From the NCBI GenBank assembly GCA_046728935.1, contig JBKPFS010000178.1:1-31707 (forward strand): a stretch of DNA of 31,707 nucleotides. The letters run 5' to 3'. Numbering within the stretch: the first letter of the stretch is position 1; each line of letters begins with the position of its first letter. The notes below the pieces were generated by a model that was not told the origin of the DNA, ran no database searches, and saw nothing but the letters and a program-made list of their open reading frames with translations. Shown piece by piece: positions 1 through 6,931 of this stretch. Source of the DNA: DATAFO01 sp046728935. Its GTDB lineage: Bacteria > Actinomycetota > Thermoleophilia > Solirubrobacterales > 70-9. The position numbers and the translations under genes are program-made.

Positions 1-143
1 CGATCATTTCCCCCCCCGCCCCGCGGCGGCCACACCCGCGTCTGGTAATGCCGCTGGTCGACCGGCCCCGCGCGCGTGATTGAACCGCCCGTGCGCGAGA
101 CGATCGACCGAGGACACCGCCAGACGGCGGTCCGCAGCCGCCG

Positions 144-1112
144 CTAGAGGAAGGGGGAGCCGCGCTTGACGAGGTTCTCGTAAACCTTGTCCTGGATCGT
201 CTCCCTGACTCGCTCGGAGACGTCGAAGACGATCCGCCGGTCCTCGGCCGCCTCCGGCGGGTACTCGGAGAGGTCGATCGGCTCGCAGAACTCGATCCGC
301 CAGCGGGAGGGAAGCGGGATCAGCCCGAGGGCGCCGAGCCACGGGAAGGTGGGCGTGATCGGCACGAATGGTGCGCCGGTAACCCGCGCGAGCGTCGCGC
401 TCTCGCCGAGCTTGGGATAGATCTCCTCCGACCCGACGACCGCCACGGGCACGATCGGCGAGCCGGTGCGAAGCGCGACCTCGACGAAGCCGCCGCGGCC
501 GAAGCGCTGGAGCCGGTAGCGGTCCTTGAAGGGCTTGCCCGTTCCCTTGATGCCCTCCGGGAACGCCATCACCAGCTCGTCCTGACGCAGCAGCCTGGTC
601 GCGTTGTGGGGGCTGGCGGGGATCCCGCCGACGCGCCGCATGAAGGTGGAGAGGAACGGCAGCACGAACGCCCAGTCGAGGACCATGAACCGCGGCCACC
701 TCGGCAGCGGGTGCTCCCTCATCAAGGCCATGGTCATCATCGAGGCGTCGAACGGGAACAGCGAGCCGGCGTGATTGGCGACCAGCATCGCCCGACCGTG
801 CGCCGGCACGTTTCGCGCCCCGGTCGCCTCGACCCGCCACCAGACCGAGTAGAGGAAGTCGAACAGCGGAAACACCGCTTCGGCGAACTCCTCGTCGAAA
901 CCCCACTCGTCCTCGCTGTAGTCGCCCAGGAGACGACGAACGATCACGTCGATCGCGTCCTGGAGCCGGTTGGGCAGCGCGGTGGCGGCCTTCTGCGCGG
1001 CGCTCAGCGGGTCGAGGCCCGATTCGACCCCGATCCGGACGCCGCGCAGGAAGTCGGCCAGCGCCTCGGCGCCGACCGCGGCGCCGTCGCGCGTTCCGGT
1101 GGCGGTGCTCAC
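144..1112 (-). CDS. Lysophospholipid acyltransferase family protein (PlsC/MGAT-like)
   Basis: Predicted membrane-associated acyltransferase of 322 residues, probably moving an acyl group from acyl-CoA or acyl-ACP to a glycerolipid acceptor. The acceptor-binding signature is the NHAGSLFPFD block near residue 110; it departs from the textbook HX4D spacing but resembles actinobacterial LPLAT/MGAT-like members. A second block, FPEGIKGTGKPFKDRY, is followed by FGRGGFVEVAL and PIVPVAVVGSEE, the usual phosphate-binding and core motifs of the family. The GTG start overlaps the TGA stop of the upstream SDR gene as GTGA, so the two are probably translationally coupled. Longer in-frame starts upstream would run through the SDR gene and were rejected. 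From memory, mycobacteria have a similar epimerase-acyltransferase pair (Rv0501/Rv0502). The exact substrate cannot be read from sequence. Confidence 0.88.
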   Translation of the reverse strand: MSTATGTRDGAAVGAEALADFLRGVRIGVESGLDPLSAAQKAATALPNRLQDAIDVIVRRLLGDYSEDEWGFDEEFAEAVFPLFDFLYSVWWRVEATGARNVPAHGRAMLVANHAGSLFPFDASMMTMALMREHPLPRWPRFMVLDWAFVLPFLSTFMRRVGGIPASPHNATRLLRQDELVMAFPEGIKGTGKPFKDRYRLQRFGRGGFVEVALRTGSPIVPVAVVGSEEIYPKLGESATLARVTGAPFVPITPTFPWLGALGLIPLPSRWRIEFCEPIDLSEYPPEAAEDRRIVFDVSERVRETIQDKVYENLVKRGSPFL

Positions 1113-2134
1113 CGCCCGCTCCCGGCCACGCGGCCCGCCAGGGCGCCGGGGTGCAGACGCGGTCCGATCCGGCGCCCGTCGATCCTGGCGACGAAGTTCC
1201 TGACCGCGCCCTCGGCGTCGAATCGCGGCTCGAAGCCGATCTCCTCGCGCAGCCGGCGGTTGTCGACTCCACGGCCGTAGCGCAGCAGCCGCACCGCGTC
1301 GCCATAGAGCGGTCCCGCCCCCAACCTGCGCCCGAGGCGCTCGACGGCGGGGGGGAAGAGCGGGTGCGGGATCGGGAGGTTCGGTCGCCCGGCGAGCCGC
1401 AGCAGCCGGCTGAGCGAGATCGCCCCGTCCGGGGCGACGTTGACCGGGCCTCGGACCGGCGAGCGCGTTGCGGCCTCGAGTGCCGAGGTCGCATCGTCCG
1501 CGTCTAGCAGCTGAAGCCGGGGGTCGAAGCCGAGCTGGGTCGGCACGACCGGCAGGGTCAGATAGCGCACCAGCGGCGTGTCGAGGTCGGCGCCGATCTC
1601 CGGCTGGTAGCGCAGCATGCAGCAGGCCAACTCGGGGTGACGCCGGGCGAAGTTGTCGAAGTACTCCTCGAGCTCGGAGATGTCGCGCTGGAACCTCGTT
1701 CGCAGCGGCAGCGTCCGCGCCAGGTCCTCCGTGAAGAATGAGGGGGATGCGCCCTCGCAGCCGTAGATCGCCGCGGAGCCCCGGACCACGACGCGCTCGA
1801 GCGCCTCGGTTCGCTCGCATGCCGCGAGCAGCTGGAGGGTGCCGATGACGTTGATCTCGTGGAGCGCCCCGGCCGGCTTGCCCGGCTCGGGATACAGCAA
1901 GATCCCGCAGTGAACGACGGTGTCGGCCTCGGTCGCAGGGAGCAGGCGCGAGAGCAGCGGGCTGCGCAGGTCGGCCTCGATGAAGTCGAGCCGCTCGAGG
2001 TCGTCGGGCGGCGGAGTCGCGTCGATCCCCGCGAGGTAGGAGATCCCCGGATCGCGCTGGAGGGCCCTGGCGAGCTCGGCCCCCCAGTGGCTGGCGACCC
2101 CGGTGATCACCACGCGGCGTCCCGAGCCGCTCAT
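1109..2134 (-). CDS. Atypical extended SDR / NAD-dependent epimerase-like protein lacking the YxxxK dyad
   Basis: Rossmann-fold protein of 341 residues. The N-terminus VVITGVASHWGAELA carries the TGxxxxxG nucleotide-binding loop, followed by a VVHCG strand and an INVIGTLQLL segment typical of extended SDR/epimerases. Where the catalytic YxxxK should be, the aligned stretch reads RFQRDISELEEY, so Tyr is Phe and Lys is Ile while the downstream Glu is kept; no other YxxxK fits. It may therefore bind a nucleotide and act as a partner or sensor rather than as a classical oxidoreductase. The ATG directly abuts the stop of the upstream coiled-coil gene, with a GAGG sequence within that gene's last codons, and its own stop overlaps the acyltransferase start. 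This points to a three-gene lipid-related operon. Confidence 0.85.
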   Translation of the reverse strand: MSGSGRRVVITGVASHWGAELARALQRDPGISYLAGIDATPPPDDLERLDFIEADLRSPLLSRLLPATEADTVVHCGILLYPEPGKPAGALHEINVIGTLQLLAACERTEALERVVVRGSAAIYGCEGASPSFFTEDLARTLPLRTRFQRDISELEEYFDNFARRHPELACCMLRYQPEIGADLDTPLVRYLTLPVVPTQLGFDPRLQLLDADDATSALEAATRSPVRGPVNVAPDGAISLSRLLRLAGRPNLPIPHPLFPPAVERLGRRLGAGPLYGDAVRLLRYGRGVDNRRLREEIGFEPRFDAEGAVRNFVARIDGRRIGPRLHPGALAGRVAGSGR

Positions 2135-2473
2135 CTAATCCTCAGCTTCAGGCTTAGACTCAGTCTCGGCCCCGCCGCCGGTCCGCCGGCGGAGCAGCTC
2201 CTCGATCGACGCCAGCCGCTTCTCGAGCGCCTCGAGCTGGCGTCCCACCTCGTCGCGGGTGGCCTGGCCCCGGCGAGCAACGCCGGCGCCCGCCTCCTGG
2301 CCTCGGCGCGCCAGCTCGTCGCGAGCGTCGCGGCCTCGGCGGGCCACCTCGTCGAGCAGCTCGCCAGCGCGCTCGCGGGTCCCGACCGCCCGCCCCTCGG
2401 TGGCCTCCAGGGTGCGCTCGATCGCCGAACGCAACGCGTCGGCGACACCGCGATCGGGGGGCTGCTCGGTCAT
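2135..2473 (-). CDS. Small phasin-like coiled-coil protein
   Basis: 112-residue, highly charged, Ala/Arg/Glu-rich protein, predicted almost entirely helical. The middle (about residues 30-80) has quasi-repeats of ARRGxxxxDE type (VARRGRDARDELARRGQEAG and so on), then a short coiled coil, LEALEKRLASIEELLRR. It has no signal peptide or membrane span. The composition resembles phasin-type polyhydroxyalkanoate-granule proteins, but the similarity is too loose for a firm assignment. It is first in the operon with the SDR protein and the acyltransferase, with zero bases to the next start. Its ATG overlaps, on the opposite strand, the ATG of a nucleoside phosphorylase remnant, and a TATCCT hexamer sits 8 nt upstream, suggesting a leaderless message. 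Confidence 0.75.
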   Translation of the reverse strand: MTEQPPDRGVADALRSAIERTLEATEGRAVGTRERAGELLDEVARRGRDARDELARRGQEAGAGVARRGQATRDEVGRQLEALEKRLASIEELLRRRTGGGAETESKPEAED

Positions 2474-2850
2474 GGCTGAGCAGGATAATCCTCGCCCCGT
2501 GACCGCCCACCTCCGCCCCAGTGCACCGATCGCCGCGGATGCGCTGCTCCCCGGCGATCCCGCGCGCGCCCTGGCGCTCGCGCAGGCCCCTCCTCGACCG
2601 ACCGCCAGGGCGAATCACAGGCGCGGGGTGTGGGGACACTGGGGTCCGGGCCGACGGCCGAACCCGACGCCGAGCTCCATGGACGCCTTGCGGCGACCGC
2701 GGCAGCAGCGAAGGTGGCGAGCACGGACCTCTTCTACGACCCCGAGGCCCAGGGCGCGTCGCTCCGCGTGGACCGCCGCCGGCGCGCGGGCAGTGGAGCT
2801 GGCGGCGTCGGCGCTGGCGGGCGCGGACGCTCGCTCGGCCTTGACGAGGC
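2472..2850 (+). pseudogene. Remnant of a purine/uridine nucleoside phosphorylase (internal deletion plus frameshifts)
   Basis: Three blocks of an actinobacterial nucleoside phosphorylase survive in order but not in one frame. Block 1 (2472 to about 2640, frame 3) reads TAHLRPSAPIAADALLPGDP, then ARALALAQ and NHRRGVWGHWG, matching the phosphorylase N-terminus (phosphate-binding LPGDPxRA and NHRRGLWGYTG). Block 2 (about 2640-2757, frame 2) ends KVASTDLFYDPE, the usual late-middle motif VASxDLFYDP. Block 3 (about 2766-2850, frame 3) reads AWTAAGARAVELAASAL, matching the W..GA.AVEMEAAAL motif, with the key Glu partly lost. Roughly 100 residues between blocks 1 and 2 and the C-terminal part after block 3 are missing. 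The block boundaries are estimates. The locus cannot encode an active enzyme. Confidence 0.72.
2482..2487 (-). promoter_or_regulatory. Putative -10 box TATCCT, leaderless start of the phasin-like gene
   Basis: TATCCT on the minus strand lies 8 nt upstream of the ATG at 2473, with no Shine-Dalgarno sequence between them. It fits the TAnnnT-N6-8-start pattern seen at other genes of this window. It falls inside the opening codons of the pseudogene on the other strand. Confidence 0.45.
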
Positions 2851-2863
2851 TTTCCTCAGGGCT

Positions 2864-3202
2864 CTACTCGACCCCGAGGCTTCCCTGATCGCCCGAGACA
2901 GACTCGCGGGCGTCCTTGCGCACCGCCGCGAGCTCGTCCACGACCTCATCGAGCCGGTCCTCGAGCTCCTCCAGGCGCGCGGATAGCGCCCGCACGCGTC
3001 GCTCGAGGCGCTCGACTTCGTCGTTGGTGGCGACGCCGGCCGCGGCCATCGCGCTGCGCTGCGCCTGCACGGCTCGCTCACCGGCGCCCAGGGCGCGCCC
3101 GATCGCCGAGTTGAAGAGCGGGTTCTCGAGCAGCGCCTGCGCGAGGTCGCCGAGCGCCTCCTCGCTGCGTGCGCGCAGCCCGCCCTGGTCAGCCTCGGTC
3201 AT
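2864..3202 (-). CDS. Phasin-like coiled-coil protein
   Basis: 112 residues. After an acidic N-terminus comes a helical stretch (LLENPLFNSAIGRALGAGER, then AVQAQRSAMAAAGVATND) leading into a clean heptad coiled coil, VERLERRVRALSARLEELED, at about residues 63-90. The combination of an amphipathic Ala-rich helix, a short T/S-N-D-E-V break and a leucine-heptad tail resembles phasins and PhaE-like granule proteins. It has the same length and strand as the coiled-coil gene at 2135-2473, so the two may be distant paralogues. A polyhydroxyalkanoate role is inference only; no PHA synthase is in the window. A TAGGCT hexamer 8 nt upstream of the ATG suggests a leaderless transcript. Confidence 0.72.
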   Translation of the reverse strand: MTEADQGGLRARSEEALGDLAQALLENPLFNSAIGRALGAGERAVQAQRSAMAAAGVATNDEVERLERRVRALSARLEELEDRLDEVVDELAAVRKDARESVSGDQGSLGVE

Positions 3203-3210
3203 CGGGCGTG

Positions 3211-3216
3211 AGCCTA
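3211..3216 (-). promoter_or_regulatory. Putative -10 box TAGGCT for the phasin-like gene at 2864-3202
   Basis: TAGGCT read on the minus strand, 8 nt before the ATG at 3202. It overlaps the left foot of the adjacent palindrome (3214-3250), so a hairpin or a bound protein there would touch this promoter. Confidence 0.4.
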
Positions 3217-3250
3217 GAGGGTTGATGCGATCACCCGCATCAGCCCTCTA
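3214..3250. repeat. Palindromic element, CTAGAGGGTTGATG type, copy 1
   Basis: An arm TAGAGGGTTGATGCG is followed by a six-base spacer and the arm CGCATCAGCCCTCTA, giving a 15-bp stem with a single G-T pair. It sits between two divergent genes, so it is not an ordinary terminator for either. The arms share their outer sequence with the hairpin at 21910-21981. Confidence 0.7.
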
Positions 3251-3344
3251 CGCGTCATCGGCCGCCTTCAAGCCCCAGGGATTCCATGCCGATTCAACAC
3301 CGAGGGATGACGCCTGACTTGCGCATAGATTCGCCTGCCTGGAC

Positions 3345-3350
3345 TAGGGT
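3345..3350 (+). promoter_or_regulatory. Possible -10 hexamer TAGGGT for the cell-wall enzyme gene
   Basis: TAGGGT in the 271-bp gap upstream of the gene at 3474, with TTGCGC about 20 nt upstream as a weak -35. If used, the message has a leader of about 115 nt, unlike the leaderless genes nearby. No known riboswitch was recognised in the leader. Confidence 0.3.
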
Positions 3351-3473
3351 TTCGGCGATCGGTTCCACGTTGCAAACCTCGGGGACACCAAGTAGCGTTC
3401 CGAGCGCTCCGGAGCATGCGCGCAGCGAGGCGCCGCTGGACCGGGAGAGCCGGCGCTGAGCGGGGCATCAGGG

Positions 3474-5945
3474 ATGAGACGGAAGCTTCTACTCACGATC
3501 GCGCTGGCCGCATTCGGCGCTGCTGTATCGGCGGGCACGGTCAGCGCCGCCGATCCCCTGGTGGGGGTCGGCAGCGACGGCGTCTCGATCAACCTCCCGG
3601 ACGGCTCGGATCTGCCGGACCTCGGCGTCCTGCCGCAGTGCGCGAACCTGAAGGACGACGACGGCGATGGCCTCAAGGACCTCGCCGACCCCGGCTGCTC
3701 GGGCCCCCTCGACAACAGCGAGTCGCCTGACCCGGCCCCGCCTCCGGATGGCGGCGGGGGTGGCGATGAGGGCGGCGGTGACACCGGCGGCGGCACCATC
3801 GGCGGCGGGGGCACGACCGGAGGCGGGGGTGGCGGCAACGGCGTCGCCGGCCCCGGCGGCGGTGGCGGTCGCGGCACGGTCGGCGGCAAGGAGACCGGCG
3901 GGACCCGCACGCACGGCAACGGCAAGCGCAAGCCGATGCGCGAGCCCGCGACGCGCAGCCCGGATGGCACCCCCACCGACGCCAACCCGTCCCTGACGAT
4001 CGCCGACTTCGGTCCCGCCCCGATCGGGGTCCCGAACTTCGTCATCGACCAGTTCACGATCCCGCCCTTCCTGCTCCCGATCTATCAGGCCTGCGGCACC
4101 CAGTACGGGATCCCGTGGCAGATCCTCGCCTCGATCAACCGCATCGAGACCGCCTTCGGCACCAACCTGAACGTCTCGACCGCGGGCGCGGTCGGGTGGA
4201 TGCAGTTCCTGCCCTCGACTTGGCGCGGGTACGGCGTCGACGCCAACGAGGACGGCCGCAAGGACCCCTACAACCCGGTCGACGCGGTCTGCGCCTCCGC
4301 CCGCTACCTGCGCGCCGCCGGCGGCCAGGAGGATCTGCGCCAGGCGATCTTCGCCTACAACCACGCCGACTGGTACGTCGACGAGGTGGTTCTCTACGCG
4401 CAACAGTACGGCCGCCTGCCCGATGACCTGGTCGGGTCGCTCACCGGCCTCACCGAGGGAGCGCGCTTCCCGGTCGCGGCGGACGCTCGGTACGCGGACG
4501 ACATCTCCGAGCGCCAGGCGCTGAAGCGCTCCAAGCCCAGCAAGGGCGCGGAGGGCAACGCCGCGGACGTCGTCTCAGCCTCACCCACACGTCGAGGGAT
4601 CAACATCTACTCCCGCGACAGGGCCCCCTTGGTCGCCGTCAACGACGGCGTGATCACCAATATCGGCAAGTCCGACGAGCTCGGCCGCTATCTGATCCTC
4701 CGCGACGCCTACGGCAACCGGTTCACCTATGCCCAGCTGGGGTCGGTGTCGAAGGTCTACCCGGTGCCGAAGCGAAACGCCCTCAGCGCCAAGGACTTCA
4801 GGCTGGTGACGCCGAAGGAGGACCCGGCGCCGACCCAGCCGGCCACCGCGGGCCGCGAGCCCACCGAGGGCCAGGTCCGGAGCGCCAATCAGGACCGCGG
4901 CGGCCTCGTCAACACCGAGGACGCGCGCCAGCGGCTGTACGCGCTCCCGGAGCGGCCGCACAACGAGGACCGAGCCGACCTCTCCGGACAGCTCGACTCG
5001 CTGCTCCAGGACAAGTTCCCCGGCTACGAGAGCTTCAAGGCCTACTTCAGCGGCGTGCTGCGCTTCGATCGCAAGACGATGGAGATGAAGCCGCTCAAGG
5101 AGGGCTCGAAGGTCATCGCCGGCACCGTGCTCGGCCGGATCGGGAAGACCGACCGCCTCGCGCCGCACCTCCACTTCGCGATCCAGCCGGCCGGCCGCGG
5201 CGCCCCGAAGATCGACCCGAAGCCGATCCTCGACGGATGGAAGCTGCTCGAGGCGACGGCGATCTACCGCGCCGCTGGCGAGGACCCGTTCAACGGCGAC
5301 GCCACCACCGGCCAGGTCCTGCTGATGTCGAAGCCGCAGCTGATCCAGCGCACGCTCTCGGACCCCCGGCTCGAGATCTACTCGTGCGGACGCAACGACA
5401 TCCGCACCGGCCAGGTCGACCGCCGCGTCCTGGCCCTGATGGAGTACCTCGCCGAACGTGGCTTCCGGCTCACGATCACCTCCCTGAAGTGCGGCCACAG
5501 CTTCTACACGTCATCCGGGAACGTCAGCGAGCACTCGTCCGGCAACGCGGTCGACATCGGGCAGATCAACGGCATCCCGGTGCTCGGGAACCAGGGTCGC
5601 GGCACGCTGGCTGAGGCGCTCGTGCGCGACGTGATGCAGCTGCAGGGAACGATGGAGGCAGATCAGATCATCTCCCTGATGGACCTCGGCGCCAACACGT
5701 TCGCGATGGCCGACCACGACGACCACGTCCACGTCGGCTACCAGCCGCTGTACGGGCCGGGCGCCGGCTCCGCCTCCAAGCAGTTCACCGAGATCCTCAA
5801 GGCCGACCAGTGGAAGCGGCTGATCTCGCGCATCGCCGAGATCGATCAGCCCGACGTCCACACCGCGCCGTCGAAGTTCGCGATCCCCACCCGCAAGGGC
5901 GACTCCGAGGGCAAGCGGGCCTCCGACGCCCACGTGGGCGAGTAG
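3474..5945 (+). CDS. Secreted three-domain peptidoglycan enzyme: lytic transglycosylase + degenerate M23 + M15-like peptidase
   Basis: 823 residues. A signal peptide (1-25, cleavage near VSA/ADP) exports it. Residues about 56-75 form a Cys-flanked DDDGDG loop (CANLKDDDGDGLKD...PGC), a likely Ca2+ site. A Gly-rich linker covers about 92-150. Residues about 190-310 are an SLT/MltB-type lytic transglycosylase, with the catalytic Glu in RIETAFG (about 224) and AGAVGWMQFLPSTW. Residues about 372-575 resemble an M23/LytM fold (VNDGVITNIG, APHLHFAIQP) split by about 100 inserted residues; the first metal His-Asp pair is replaced (RRGINIY) and the AHL motif reads AQL, so it is probably inactive. Residues about 660-755 are M15-like with intact zinc motifs SEHSSGNAVDI and DDHVHVGY. 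It probably cuts both glycan and peptide in wall remodelling. No strong ribosome-binding site is visible; the ATG is chosen for the signal peptide. Confidence 0.9.
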   Translation: MRRKLLLTIALAAFGAAVSAGTVSAADPLVGVGSDGVSINLPDGSDLPDLGVLPQCANLKDDDGDGLKDLADPGCSGPLDNSESPDPAPPPDGGGGGDEGGGDTGGGTIGGGGTTGGGGGGNGVAGPGGGGGRGTVGGKETGGTRTHGNGKRKPMREPATRSPDGTPTDANPSLTIADFGPAPIGVPNFVIDQFTIPPFLLPIYQACGTQYGIPWQILASINRIETAFGTNLNVSTAGAVGWMQFLPSTWRGYGVDANEDGRKDPYNPVDAVCASARYLRAAGGQEDLRQAIFAYNHADWYVDEVVLYAQQYGRLPDDLVGSLTGLTEGARFPVAADARYADDISERQALKRSKPSKGAEGNAADVVSASPTRRGINIYSRDRAPLVAVNDGVITNIGKSDELGRYLILRDAYGNRFTYAQLGSVSKVYPVPKRNALSAKDFRLVTPKEDPAPTQPATAGREPTEGQVRSANQDRGGLVNTEDARQRLYALPERPHNEDRADLSGQLDSLLQDKFPGYESFKAYFSGVLRFDRKTMEMKPLKEGSKVIAGTVLGRIGKTDRLAPHLHFAIQPAGRGAPKIDPKPILDGWKLLEATAIYRAAGEDPFNGDATTGQVLLMSKPQLIQRTLSDPRLEIYSCGRNDIRTGQVDRRVLALMEYLAERGFRLTITSLKCGHSFYTSSGNVSEHSSGNAVDIGQINGIPVLGNQGRGTLAEALVRDVMQLQGTMEADQIISLMDLGANTFAMADHDDHVHVGYQPLYGPGAGSASKQFTEILKADQWKRLISRIAEIDQPDVHTAPSKFAIPTRKGDSEGKRASDAHVGE

Positions 5946-5956
5946 CACGCTTCATC

Positions 5957-5962
5957 TAGCGT
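5957..5962 (+). promoter_or_regulatory. Putative -10 box TAGCGT, leaderless start at 5970
   Basis: TAGCGT followed by exactly 7 nt and GTG. It lies in the 24-bp gap after the cell-wall enzyme gene, so the downstream gene may have its own promoter as well as read-through. Confidence 0.45.
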
Positions 5963-5969
5963 CCGGGGC

Positions 5970-6908
5970 GTGAGCGGCGCCGAGCGCTTCCCCTTCGTCC
6001 AGCTCGAGCTGGCCGGGACCGTCGGGCTCGACGAGGGCCGCTACCTCGCGAGGGAGGATGGCGGGGGCGAGCGCGTCCTCGTCGTTGGAGTCAGGGACGC
6101 TCCGGCTCGGCCCCGCCGGCGCCTTCGCCGTCCGCGACCGACGGAGGTCGAGCCCGAAGCAGGCGACGCCCGCCCGATACCGGTGACGACGCTCACCGTG
6201 GTCGCGGCCGAGCCGCTCGGCGACCGTGCCGCCGCCGAGCGCTGGCTCGAGGGCCTGCGCGCCGACCCGGATGCGATCGGGGCCGAGATCGCGAGCGCCC
6301 TGCGGCTCGTGAACGAGGCCGTCCACGTGCAGCGAACCGCGGCCCTGGATCCCGGCATCGCCGACGTCACCGTCCAGCACGCCGTCGCCGCGCGGGTCGG
6401 CTACGGGACCGGCGACGGCCTCGCGGATGGGCGCTGGGAGCGCGCGGTCGAGCCGCCCGCGGCGCTGCGAACAGGCCGCACCGAGGCGCTGCGCCCCCAG
6501 GAGCAGATCGCCGCGGCCCTCGGCGGACGCGAACGGATGCCCGTCTGCGAGGAGCTCCTGATCCGCGCCCGCGCCGACGTCGATGCGGGACGCGCGCGCG
6601 AGGCCGCGCTCCAGCTGCGGGTCGGACTCGAGGCGCTCCTCGCCGAGCTCGACGACGCCGCCGGCGATCCGGCCTCGCGCGGCGAGGGCGACGCCTCCCC
6701 CCGGGGCGACGTGGTGGCGCAGCAGGTCGCCGATCTGCGGCGCCGGCAGGCCGCCGACATCGCCGAGCTCGCGGAGCGAAGGCGGAACACCGGCGAGGCC
6801 GCGAACGAGGCGCTTCGTGGCGAGCTCTCGGACGAGCGCGCGGCGGAGGTCACCGAGACGCTTGGGATCTGCGAACGCGTGATCCGCCGCCGGCGCCTCG
6901 GCGCCTAG
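5970..6908 (+). CDS. Conserved-looking protein of unknown function
   Basis: 312 residues, not recognised. It has no signal peptide and no membrane span. The N-terminal part (1-75) is beta-rich and ends in an Arg/Pro-rich stretch (residues about 45-60). The centre (about 80-130) contains a possible alpha/beta segment, VTTLTVVAAEPLGDRAAAER. The C-terminal 120 residues are strongly helical and charged, ending in a basic RVIRRRRLGA tail. The GTG start fits a leaderless promoter 7 nt upstream. It begins 24 bp after the peptidoglycan enzyme and faces the DUF559 gene; the two 3' ends share an 18-bp tandem duplication. Codon use matches its neighbours and the frame is uninterrupted, so I regard it as a real gene. 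Confidence 0.7.
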   Translation: MSGAERFPFVQLELAGTVGLDEGRYLAREDGGGERVLVVGVRDAPARPRRRLRRPRPTEVEPEAGDARPIPVTTLTVVAAEPLGDRAAAERWLEGLRADPDAIGAEIASALRLVNEAVHVQRTAALDPGIADVTVQHAVAARVGYGTGDGLADGRWERAVEPPAALRTGRTEALRPQEQIAAALGGRERMPVCEELLIRARADVDAGRAREAALQLRVGLEALLAELDDAAGDPASRGEGDASPRGDVVAQQVADLRRRQAADIAELAERRRNTGEAANEALRGELSDERAAEVTETLGICERVIRRRRLGA

Positions 6909-6931
6909 CCGTCCCTCGGCGCCTAGCTGTC
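6896..6931. repeat. 18-bp tandem duplication at convergent gene ends
   Basis: CCTCGGCGCCTAGCCGTC is followed directly by CCTCGGCGCCTAGCTGTC, a 17/18 match. The first copy holds the stop codon of the plus-strand gene (6906-6908), the second the stop codon of the minus-strand DUF559 gene (6923-6925). Confidence 0.8.

Noticed and set aside
1113..1820. N-terminal extension of the acyltransferase
   Set aside because: It reads through the SDR gene in another frame; the GTGA overlap start gives the normal acyltransferase N-terminus.
2630..2986. A 118-codon plus-strand gene antisense to the phasin-like gene
   Set aside because: Its first part is one frame of the nucleoside phosphorylase remnant and the rest is antisense to a better-supported coiled-coil gene.
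3340..3473. c-di-AMP (ydaO) riboswitch before the cell-wall enzyme gene
   Set aside because: A CTCGGGGACACC stretch is only faintly reminiscent, and the downstream GGGTGAATC-type hallmark is absent.
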